Part shown: positions 11,516 through 23,500 of the stretch, in pieces | How positions within the stretch are numbered: the first letter of the stretch is position 1 | Layout: each line of letters starts with the position of its first letter | Origin: Saccoglossus kowalevskii | Lineage: Eukaryota; Hemichordata; Enteropneusta; Harrimaniidae | Direction of reading: 5' to 3' | Assembly: GCF_000003605.2 (NCBI RefSeq) | Contig: NW_003149274.1 | Location: 187,216 to 241,186, forward strand | Length of the DNA stretch: 53,971 bases | Position numbers and translations under genes: made by a program | The notes under the pieces: model-generated | Databases searched by the model: none | Told to the model about the DNA's origin: nothing | The model's input: the letters and a program-made list of their open reading frames with translations, nothing else

Positions 11516-14500
11516 GAGCTTTAAATCCAAATTTGAAATGACTGCGTTGTGCATAAGATGTGTAACAATATTCACAGGTCTAGTCTATCTCGACGTCAAG
11601 TATACAGTGTCTCCGTCCATTTATCCACGGAAGGAAGGAGTATCATAAGATACGTGTGTTAGACCAAGTAGACAGATATGGGTACCGTTTGTATTCTTAT
11701 TTATATGTCGTTTTAACCACATTATATGTTATAACGAAAAACATGATATGATTAATAATCAACTTTTAGAGCAATTGTCAATATATCTTGAAATTTGCAA
11801 TGACATGCTTTATAAATATTGGTGTGATGTATTTATGTGACATATAATCAACGAGAAAAAATATTTATTTATAAATAGTCGTAAAACAGTGTATTATATA
11901 TAAATAAATTATGACTGCAAACATTGTATGATTATTATAATTCAATACATGTTTCTTGTCATAATTATATATTAAATCATTGAAGATGTCAATCGTTCAT
12001 TTATTTGTAAGTAATTGATGTATCCTTACCAAATGTAAATAGATTTATTTAATTTATAATAATAGTATTATACTCATATAAATAGCACAATTTCTAAATT
12101 AAAAACAAATATATCAAATAAATAGTATATTTCAGTATGAAAGTTATTATGTATTATTATTAAGCTAAATAGTGTATTATTATTATATACGTAAAAAACA
12201 AGAAATTAAATTACAATCGGGGTACAATCGTTGATCTGTGTGAAAAATTAAATTTTTTAGTATTAGTACTCCAAGATTAGTACTTAATGATTATTAAAAC
12301 CCAAAAAATACACTTCCGGGCCTCTCACGTTACATGGGCATATGTAATAGTTCTTTAAATAAAGCGGTTCTGTGGCGTAAACATTTAACTCTATGGTAAA
12401 TTAAATTTTACTTGAACAATAGTGCATCATATACATATTGCTGATATCGTGTCGCATGTCGTGCGCGCGTTGAATGAAGTTAATGAACACCGTGATCAAC
12501 GTACCGACCGGAGCATAGTTCGGTCTTGAGAAGGGTCGAATGTAAATCAGCATCGCCAAATTAGTGAAAACGATAGCAGATTAGAGTAGATCTATAGAGG
12601 GTGCCATTTTCAGAAAACACTTGAATCTTGCCAGAAGAATATCTCTATAATTTTTTTTCAAATAAAATAACAGTTGACATCTTCTAATGTTTAATATATA
12701 ATTATAAAAAGTACAAATATTGAATTATAATAATTACATGTTTATAATGTTTGCAGTTACAATTTATTTATATATAATACACTCAGGCTGTATTATGATT
12801 ATTCATTAAGAAATAATTATCAATTACACCAATATTACTTTGGCCGAAGCCGTTTAAGAAGTATACAAATCTAAAAAGGAATATCTATTGCAATGTCTTA
12901 TTTTGTTTACGAAGACCACTTTATGCGCTACTTCTCCCCACTAATCATTTTTGATTAGTAAGCAGCCTTGGATTATGTCACAAAATATATCACATCAATT
13001 TTAATCATATCCCATAATGTGAATCCATTAGAGGGTACATATTATTTACAATAATATGGAGTTATTACGGGGATACCTCAAAGTATGCACGATGATAGTA
13101 CAGCAGAAGTATCGACCGACGCGCATTAACATCTATAATAAAGAAAAACTAATATGTCAATGTGCCAAATGCGGTAGTTTGTTTCATTTAACAAATTCAC
13201 GCTCGTGCACGAGATTCTGAAGTGCTAATTATTAAAGCATTAGACCTTAGTTTGTCTTCAGCCCGTGCACTTGTACTGTTTTCTCTTAGTCGTCTATGTT
13301 TTTACAACCGAGAGTGGGCTGGCACAATTCGAGATTTTGACTGTACAAAATGGGACATCGTTTTTCCACTACACTAAGGGGTTGTCATCTTATTTTCTGC
13401 GCCTAACATTCGCTAATTAATTATATTTTGAAACACTGAACTAAGTACTTGGTGATGATTTAGCATGATTCACCCATAATGTTATTGTTCTGCTGTAATT
13501 ATAGATGTCTACCTAAAAGCACTTGCACTGGAGTGATCATGTGTTGTAATAATTAAAGAAACACATACATGGTCTGCATTAACATTTAAAGAAAAACACG
13601 TATTCTACGTAAACATGCTCATATTATCCACGTGGCCTGATAGAGAACCAGGGATCCTAGATATTAAATGCGAGTCAGAAATAAAATTAAAGACATCAAC
13701 CTTACGACAAAAGTTTTTTTTTTGTATTTGAACATTGTATCTTCAAACAGCTTCAAACTCTGTAACTGAATCTTGTAAGTTGTGTTTCCCTGCCTTGCGT
13801 CTGTTTCTACTCAAAGGGGGAATAAAAATGTTCCTTATTTTTCCCTTTCGACTTGTAAAAATAACTTTCATCTTTAGATTTGTTAATTTTTTGGTGGTAT
13901 ATTTTGAAGGGATTTGTCACGAGGGGTCGCTGACTGATCGGAATAGAATGTTCCGCAGTCTCTCGTTCATAATACATAAAAAAAACTGAAAGATAGAATC
14001 TGTGGTAGGTTTATGTAAAGCTTCACTTTCCAATCATGAGTTGTGCATATAACCTGGGGAACAGTGAAACTGCTATTGTTTATAGTTTGAGACACCATTC
14101 TGGTGCATATGATGCTACATTGAGCTTGGACAGGCACTCATTGAACTAGAATCATAAAGTGAGAAACGGCTTTCAGGTTGAATCAGTACATGCAGATACG
14201 CGTCTTTGAAATCAAGAGACTCCTGGTAATTGCTGTGGTCCTGATCACCTCCATGGTAGAGTTCGCACACATGGCCCCCACAACCATACACTGTACAAAT
14301 GATGGTTGACGCTCATAACTAGTTATTTTCAGCTTACCATATCAAGAATATATTATAATTGCGCTTCTACACTGGTATCCCAGATTCTGATAACATGTTG
14401 GGTAACTGCTGTCATCAAAATGCTAAACTGCCCCGGCAGAATCAGTCAAAATAAATTTTGTTCTATCAAATTACAAGATATGAGGTTTGCATGTTCCTAT

Positions 14501-15294
14501 TCAGTGATCATCATTTCTTCAACTCTTAATACGTCACATCACGCATTGGCCAAGGGAAAGTGGCACATTAAGCTACAACACTCTAATTAACATTGGCTCT
14601 GCAGACACCTGAAATTGTTTTATTGCCGTATTGAGTCCAGCCTTCGAGTCAGAAACTACAGCGGCATGGGTTATATCAGAAATAATCTGTACCTAAGGTG
14701 TCATCCATATCCAGCATGTCAAACAGCGAATTCAAGAATAAATGTGTAATACCGTCAAATTACCTGACTTGGGCCTCTTACAGTTTATAAAACACCATAC
14801 CGCATTCTGGTCTTTCAATAAACCAGCACTTCTGGGTCAAACAACGTTACTGAATCGTATGCTAATAGTATAAGTATCTTTTACCATCTGGCATATCACT
14901 GGAAATATGGATGCTTATTCTATGATTAACCCAATGACGCAATAGCTTAGGTTGGACTTGTGGGGAAAATCCAGTTAGGAAGCAAATGACATGGAATGAT
15001 TTGCCACCACGCATTACTAAAGTTATTTAGTGAATTACGAGTAATGGCATATTTATGTGGAAGACGTGCTCTATAAATAAATTCAGATCACTCTTGGTCA
15101 TTTTTAAACACGTGTATATTAATGTTAAATGTACAAACATTAATACATCCAAGTAGTCGTTTTACGTATTAGTAATTTTATTTCATCCATCCATTTTGAA
15201 AACTGTCAGTACATCATGTTAATTTGAATGTAATACATTTTATATGTAATATAATGATTGTCATGTGGTTATTAAAATAAAACAAATATATTTA

Positions 15295-15421
15295 AAGGGC
15301 GGTGGTCACCGCGCAGCGCGTGTTCGAATTGTAAACAAACAGTGTATTTAACACGCGTTGTGTACGTAGCTATGAGTCCCATATCGAACAAGACGCGGCA
15401 GAACGACCACCACTCTTTACG
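15295..15421. mobile_element. GGTCGTCGCGC MITE, copy 2
   Basis: It starts AAAGGGCGGTGGTCACCG and ends with the near-inverse CGACCACCACTCTTT. The core contains ATGAGTCCCATATCGAAC, matching copy 1. It lies about 200 bases beyond the stop codon of gene B and could be inside its 3' untranslated region. Confidence 0.55.
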
Positions 15422-15618
15422 TTATAATTACATACATAATCAACTCTTAAGCCCACCACATAAAGCACACTATCGACACTTACTAAGGAAATATCAGTAA
15501 AATATGCATAATGTTGATAATTCCGGTCAGATATTTTTAGAAATGCAAATCGTCTCATAAAACTTGTATATATTGGTATTGTAAAAAAAACATGTTGAAG
15601 TAGGAGAAAACGTAAATG

Positions 15619-16691
15619 TTAGGTTATGAACTTTTTACCGTCTGTGAATTTGTACAACGTTTCCCCATGGCAATCACATGCAGTGGTAACGATTAGACCC
15701 TTAGCAGCATCCTGCAACGTGGTGGGCGACAGTTGCGGTTTGGCATATATGTTTGTCAATTGGAACTGGTTATCTCGTACAAAGTCGCAATCTAAATATT
15801 GGTCATAGCAGGCACGGTAAGCGTCCATCATGTTGAACTCGATATTTTTACAGGAATTCTCATCCTTCTGGTATTCAGTCACCATGGCGTTTGTAACACA
15901 GGTTTGTACGCTGTTCATCAGACTTGTCTGTACCTGTTGAGTAAATTACAAATGTAACCACGGCATCCACATTTATTTATTTATTAATAAATTGAGAATG
16001 AAAGATTGGATTCACTTACATTACTTTTGAAATAATTCTTGTACTTGTTTTCGCTTTCACAAAATACTTTGCCAAATGACAGTGAGAATCCATTTGGCCC
16101 ACACGGGTACCGGTCTTCAAAGCAGTCAAAGAATTCACAGCTACCACTTGTTGCTAAGGCTGTACACGTGCCATCGACAGCTACGAGTTAACACAAACAC
16201 ACACACAAGTGAAATAAAGAATGCACAGACATGTGTTAGTCTTTTATTAAGTTATTTTTTATGATCACGATGCAAGGGCAATATTATTTATACTTGCCAG
16301 ATTTAGGGTTGATAGAAGGGACGCCTTCAAGCATTCTTTGTCTAACCTTATCCGTCATTGTTTTCAGTACTTCATCTTGTTCATGGTAATGAAGACGACC
16401 ACAATATAATCTTATTTCCTCGATGTCAGACAACAGAAAATTCAGAATGGTACTATCTGGATCCGGGTCGGCTTTAGAAATCATTCTTATTAAGTCATTA
16501 TTGTATTCTTCTAAGTTCACTGGTGTCATTAGTTGGCCAAAACCGTGCTGTCCATTTGCACAGTTCTTGTAGATGTTCAGACCGTTCTCATATATTTGTT
16601 TGTACTTGTTGGCGTTGTGTAATGTGGGCAATTTTTTATAACTCTCTTGTAGTTTTTCTCCCACACATCCAAAGATCGCTTCACGCTGAGT
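15619..16691 (-). other. Gene B last exons: stanniocalcin-like domains
   Basis: Exon 16298-16691 is the second half of a first domain (AIFGC at its start, a helical region with DPDPDSTILNF). Exon 16020-16180 starts the second domain with C-x8-C-x4-C-x6-C-x13-C (ATSGSCEFFDCF). Exon 15619-15933 completes it with C-x15-C-x13-C-x6-C (CYDQYLDC) and stops at TAA. The C-x8-C-x4-C and C-x15-C-x13-C-x6-C spacings equal those I know for vertebrate stanniocalcin 1, a secreted glycoprotein hormone. The 161- and 315-base exons match gene C to the base. The exon at 16298 uses a GC donor. The opening exon of domain 1 is missing, presumably in the gap. Confidence 0.72.
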
Positions 16692-17531
16692 CTGGTTGAA
16701 AGAATAATTGTTTGTAGATTACTAAATAATTAGCATATGTTNNNNNNNNNNNNNNNNNNNNNNNNNNNNNNNNNNNNNNNNNNNNNNNNNNNNNNNNNNN
16801 NNNNNNNNNNNNNNNNNNNNNNNNNNNNNNNNNNNNNNNNNNNNNNNNNNNNNNNNNNNNNNNNNNNNNNNNNNNNNNNNNNNNNNNNNNNNNNNNNNNN
16901 NNNNNNNNNNNNNNNNNNNNNNNNNNNNNNNNNNNNNNNNNNNNNNNNNNNNNNNNNNNNNNNNNNNNNNNNNNNNNNNNNNNNNNNNNNNNNNNNNNNN
17001 NNNNNNNNNNNNNNNNNNNNNNNNNNNNNNNNNNNNNNNNNNNNNNNNNNNNNNNNNNNNNNNNNNNNNNNNNNNNNNNNNNNNNNNNNNNNNNNNNNNN
17101 NNNNNNNNNNNNNNNNNNNNNNNNNNNNNNNNNNNNNNNNNNNNNNNNNNNNNNNNNNNNNNNNNNNNNNNNNNNNNNNNNNNNNNNNNNNNNNNNNNNN
17201 NNNNNNNNNNNNNNNNNNNNNNNNNNNNNNNNNNNNNNNNNNNNNNNNNNNNNNNNNNNNNNNNNNNNNNNNNNNNNNNNNNNNNNNNNNNNNNNNNNNN
17301 NNNNNNNNNNNNNNNNNNNNNNNNNNNNNNNNNNNNNNNNNNNNNNNNNNNNNNNNNNNNNNNNNNNNNNNNNNNNNNNNNNNNNNNNNNNNNNNNNNNN
17401 NNNNNNNNNNNNNNNNNNNNNNNNNNNNNNNNNNNNNNNNNNNNNNNNNNNNNNNNNNNNNNNNNNNNNNNNNNNNNNNNNNNNNNNNNNNNNNNNNNNN
17501 NNNNNNNNNNNNNNNNNNNNNNNNNNNNNNN

Positions 17532-17573
<42 letters not shown>

Positions 17574-20500
17574 TCAATTCGAATATTTATAATAGTTTTA
17601 GATGTCAACTAAAACGCGTGTGAGCTATGCAATCACATATGTGTGAGACCCCATTCCAAATTCTCAACTTTCCAAATGCTTATCGAACTACTAATTCACG
17701 TGGGTTCAAAACTTAATCCGTTCATATTTCAAGCGTAATTTCATGTCAGAGCAGTGCAATCGCTATTTCTATTCGGCATACAAATTATATACGAGAGAAA
17801 ATAATCAGGATTTACGTAATTTCTTGCTTATTTCCACAGGTACATGTTTTGCCTTGGGACAATCCAGCATACGCATAACCACTCTTGGAGCACAAGGCAA
17901 AACAATAATGTGGGTACATCTGATTTGACGTTTTCTGTCCATTGGTTAGGTTCGATTGCGAAATTTGTATACATCCAAGATAACCTGTAACATATAAGTT
18001 ATGGAAAGAAATAATTGTGAAAAAACAGTTTTTTATATAATTCAGTTTTTTTTCAAATAATATATATATATCATATGTTAAATATGTTATAACTAAAAAG
18101 TTGAATTTGAAGCGTTACAAATACCAATAACATAAAATAATATGACTTGCTCACCTGTTTCATAAACCGAGTTTCGTAAGTGCCCACCACAGAAAATTCC
18201 CAGCACTGATTCTCGACATTTGTGCGAACATTCTGTCGGACTGTCAGCCTTTCTGTATTTTTCAAACGATTCTGAGCAACTGCAAATTAGTTCTGATGAG
18301 GTAAATTGAAGACCTGCATATTTATATGCCCTGGCACGGCAATATTTCACGCACGTGTCAACAGAAACAATGGATGAGGAAGACGGTGCTTTGTGGATCA
18401 TATACGGAGATGCAGCATCATCTATGTAACATCCCTTGGTATTAGCTGTGTGAGATATGTATTAGAAACATCACGTAACAGGTGCCATGTTATGTTTTAT
18501 TATAAAAGTACCAGTTTTAGCAAATAAGGCGGAATCGCAACTATTATATCGCCTTATATCGCCGCTTGTGAAAACAAAGATATATATATGTATACGCATT
18601 CGATTCCTTTTAAATTAGTAGAAAGTGATTGATGCCCATACAATACCGGGTGTAATTAAATAGGTTAAGCCGATATTGTCCCTGTTCGCCGTACAAAGGA
18701 TAAATTACATATGCACGTAAATTTGTTTTACGTTCCGACACTCAATTGCTGTATTTCGACAATGTTATATAATATTTTATATATATCAGTAAACAGGAGA
18801 AAATAACTGTACTTTTCCACACACATTACCACCGTAATTTTTAGTACCTATATAACTAATTAATTAATATATATTTACCTGTTGTCGGAACACAGCATAT
18901 ATTTGTACCACTGCATAAATTGCGTTTATATTTGCCAGAACACGGCATATTTTTGTGTTGACATATTCCATTAATTCTATCACACTTACAGTCAGCTAAT
19001 GGTTAGAAAATTATAAATACGTGTATTAATATCATTAAGTAAGTTTTAAAAAGTCTCATTGCCGATAACTAAAATACCGCACGACGATTGTGAAAGCGTT
19101 GCATATAACTGTGCTTATTTTTCTGCTGATTGTCTATGTTATATATTCAATATTGTTAATCCACAGGTGTGAAATAGTTATTTATAACGATTCACTTATC
19201 ATAGTGACGAAGTTGATGAGTTTACTGTCATGCTTTGTAGCCCATGGTTAATTATTGTTACCATTAATAATACTTTGACCTCCACCACACATCCCGGCAT
19301 TTTCGATATTTGATTACGTTAGCATTGAACATTTTTTATAATGACTGATTCCTAATCTGCATATTTGTATTTTGGAACCTGCGATGTAGACTTCAAGAAT
19401 AGCTACCACGCTATTTTTATTTTATTGTTGTGCAAAAATAAGTGTTACACACAGTGAATATAATGTGGAGCAATAAGTGATCAAAAGATTTAGCTTATTG
19501 TTCAAATTGACCACTACAAATTTACCACTCATTTTATTTTAAGATATTTTGGATTAATGTTGTTTAAAAATCAGACATATTGACATATTTTTAAAATTGG
19601 TCAAAATATGACTTAACCTTTAACTAAAAAGCCATTTATCACGTAATTTATTCTAAACCGTGTGTTGAATCTAGTCGAATAATTACCCACATCAATGTTA
19701 ATACACATATGCATAAATCTGATGAAATTTGACACCTCCTAATTTTGGTCAATTTACTGATTTTATCAGCCCAGGAGACATTTCTGAAAAATTACTTTTC
19801 CAATGATACAGCAGATCATTAGTACCTAAAGTTACTACCAAATCTCCCGAAAAATGGATTCGGCCAAGGACGACAATACAGAATGGTGTGGTGTGATTAT
19901 AACTCAGTTATAAGTACTGCACTGTGGCACCGAGTGAAGTAAAAAAATGAAAATTATAACTAATTCTGAATAAATTGCCAATTTCGAGCATGTTTGTGTT
20001 ATAAATTATCATTACCCAATAAATGAAAATGGCAGCTATTCTCAAATATGTGTGCAATGTATATTGTCTGCCCATGAATAAATAACATAAGGCTTAACTA
20101 GAGAGCTAAAATACTCATGTCATATTAAGTTTGGATGTACTTACGTTTCTTAGGTATACAACATGTTCTGCTTGAATCTCCACTGCATTTATTAGGCTTA
20201 CATTTACCGTTGCAGTTGTTTTTATTGCAGTTGTTTATACACGAACCACATTTACACGAACAAAAGTAGTCATCTATGCATTGAATAGAGAAATATTCAT
20301 AATGAGTTAATTTTAATAAACACCAATTTAATAAACATATTGTAATATTTAGTATCTGTGGAAAAGAAAACTATGGAACTACGTCTTACGTCCAATTTTG
20401 GGCACACAGCAAGTTCTAGGTGGATCTGAACCAGAACAAAGTCCTGCCTCCGCCTCACCAGTGCTGCAATGAACTCCATCTTGACAAGTGCCATATAACA

Positions 20501-23500
20501 TTTCACACCCAGCATCCCCTGCAACGTAATGAAACTAAATATAGATATTGAACATGTGACTGCCAAAATTGAGGAACACCTATTCCAAAATACATGTACA
20601 TGTACATGTTCCAGCATGTCCGTAGAATGTGGCGTCAATCAAAGGCAACCCACAGCAGATTTCGGCATCTAATTAATAGCAAATGATGTAATAATAGAGT
20701 AATGATTATTAACTGAATTAATATTTATTTATGTGTGAATTGAATACATACACCGATTAGCTGAATCAAGATATTACGCTTACTGCAGCATAGGCGTTCT
20801 ACCTCCGTCAAGATATTTAAATAAACCGCAGCGATCCCGGTTTATTAGACAAACAAGTAAATTGTTAGAAAAACTTAATATAGACATCAAGACATTTCGA
20901 ATGTTCTTTGTAACTTCTCATGTTTTAATTCATGTGACAAGCATTATTGCTTGTACGAGTAATCAGCCAGGCTTGCTGTAACAGTACTGTTGACTCAATA
21001 CAGAAATTGAGTCCAGTTATACGTGGTACTATTAATTAAAGAGGCCATCCCAAATTTTGGAAAAGTCAGGTCATACCGTTTTACCCACATGTTAAATGTA
21101 GCAGTAAGAAATAACGTTCTACATTTTGAACAATTATTTTCAGGTCTGAAGGAACATCTAAATTTGTTCTTATGATTATGACGAGGCCATTATGGCGCCT
21201 ATGTTTCTGCTCACAATTATTACAAGAAACGAAGCACTTCATGAAATTAAATTGAACAGATAGGTGACTGAAGAAGAGTAATTATTGTCGCCCACTTATG
21301 AAATATTCTGATGGTCAGTTACCATATATGTATTCAAGTATGCAATGTTCATGACACGTGCTACATGGTCATTGCAATTTTTTGCAACAATAGTTTTATA
21401 CATCAAATTATGGCGTGTTGTCCACGATAAGAGTACTAGTACAATTATATAAATGTATGTGTTTATATATCACGCAGTTGATGTGGCCAAAACACTTTTC
21501 TGAATCAACAAATTGTTAAAAGAATGCACCGAAATTCATAATTTAAGCAAAAAGAAACATTACTTCAAACATGGCAACAGTTTCGTATTCTTTTTTAACT
21601 TACATATTTGAGAAGTCAATAGAAGCGTTGGCTTTATCGTATCATATCTATTAACACATCTAAATATTGTGCTGGTGCTCAACAATTCAATTACTTCATA
21701 CAAATGATTATGTAGACACATTTAATAGTAATGAGCCAATCGAGTAATCCTTATATAGGAACAGTGAACAGTGAGAATGCATAATGCAAAGTGAAATTAT
21801 ACCTGAACATATTGTAGTTGCGTTCGAGTCATACTCCAGCAAATCTCCTTCTAGGTTTCTTCTTTCGCAATGCACATCGCCGAAATTCCGAAGTTCTGTT
21901 AAAGCGTCGTTCCACTGTTGTCTTGTAACGTAACTCCAAAATGTTTTAAACTTTTTAACACTACCATATTGATAATATACAGATGCAATAACAGTTCTCT
22001 GGGCCACCGTCAATTGCGAAAAGTGCTTTAGAACTTTTGTTTCTGAAAAGAATATAGGTAGAACTATAAGAATATGATTGAATGTGGGTAAGACAACAAA
22101 GGCTGGTTACGGATATCTGCAAGGACGGTTGTTTGCAGAAATATAACATATTACCGACATTATTATGTCAGCATCTAGCCAACCGAAATTAGTTTGGGTT
22201 GTATTTTGTAGAACGATGAACTAGTGTCAAATGACATACTGCGTGGCGAAGTTACTTTTGTATACTAATTTGTATACTAATCTTGTTAAAGCGATGAAAA
22301 TTCAGGTTGACTACTCCATCCGTGGCACAGTTTATACTTACGTTCATGTTGTATCTTATCAATTTCGGCATCGTATATTCTGTCCACGTCTTTTATGTAT
22401 TTTAGAATGACACGATCGCTTATATAAATCGCCTGTGCTTTGTCCAGTATGAGGGGTTCGGATGTTACTTTTTTTTGAGCCTCCTTTCCCTGTTAATGGG
22501 GTTAAATATATTTGTTTGATAAAGGTTGTCATACAAATGACTCAAAGGTTGTAGCAGATATGGAAACGGTAAATACAATGCGACATTGTACAGTAAAATG
22601 AAAATACATTTAACTAAAATAAAACGAACCGTTAATCCATAGTATTTGATGAGCTTAATTTTAATATCATTTGCCACACCAATATCATTGTAAAAGTTTC
22701 CATCTTTTCCATTAAGATCTATTCCATATCCAATAGTTACCCCACTATTTCCATCAGGATTACCAGCACTATTCGTTGGTACATAACCCTCATCTCTGAA
22801 CCCTCCCGCTTCTTGATAAATTGTGTGAGTACAGAACAACTCCAATCCGTTGTTCCTGAATAGTAAAGTGTATACAAAGTCAGTCAGTCATGTGCGTGAA
22901 TCGTTCTATATGCTGGTTACATATTACGGAATTTGGCAAAATACTGGGCGATCATGGGATTTATGCACATGTGTGATCGTCCCCTCTGTAAGGAAAGCAT
23001 CAAGACTAACCCCATGCTTCCCATTTAATAGTTTACTGATTAGAGTAAACATATAGTGTGATGATTAGTTACTATGGAAATACAAATCAATATGACTTGA
23101 ACTATATGCTATCACAAGAATAAACTTCAAATTATAAGTTGTCAATCATTTCCTTGAAATGATTTACGCATACAAATTACAATTATTGGTTTGCAAGTGT
23201 AGTACTTGCGAGTAAGTGTTTGATTGTGATAAATACTGTATACAAGGGGCGTTCAATAAGTAATGCCCCTGACCCATTTCCCATATCAGGAGAAACTTGG
23301 CACAGTTATTAGTCTTTCTCTACATAGGAACCACCCAGAGTTATGCATTTCTCCCATCGTTTGATGTAGCTCTGTATAAAAACAACTTCATGGCTGGAAA
23401 GAGATGAAAGTCAGAGGGTGCATGGTTAGAAGAGTAAAGGGGTGGGGGAGGATTTCATAGCCACACGCCCGTGCTTCTGATATGACGACATGCGAGCTAT

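Larger units (their letters stand above)
10162..15618. other. Intergenic region between genes A and B
   Basis: No coding exon was recognised in these 5.4 kb. Three MITE-like elements are listed separately (10820, 11369, 15295). The interval 11700-12900 is extremely AT-rich with many short TAAATA and ATTATA runs. The transcript end of gene B should lie below 15619; an AATAAA-type signal on the minus strand occurs near 15180 but is far from the stop codon. Confidence 0.5.

Noticed and set aside
16730..17612. Open frames of about 290 residues across the N run
   Set aside because: They consist of unknown bases and an ATT microsatellite read as poly-Ile.
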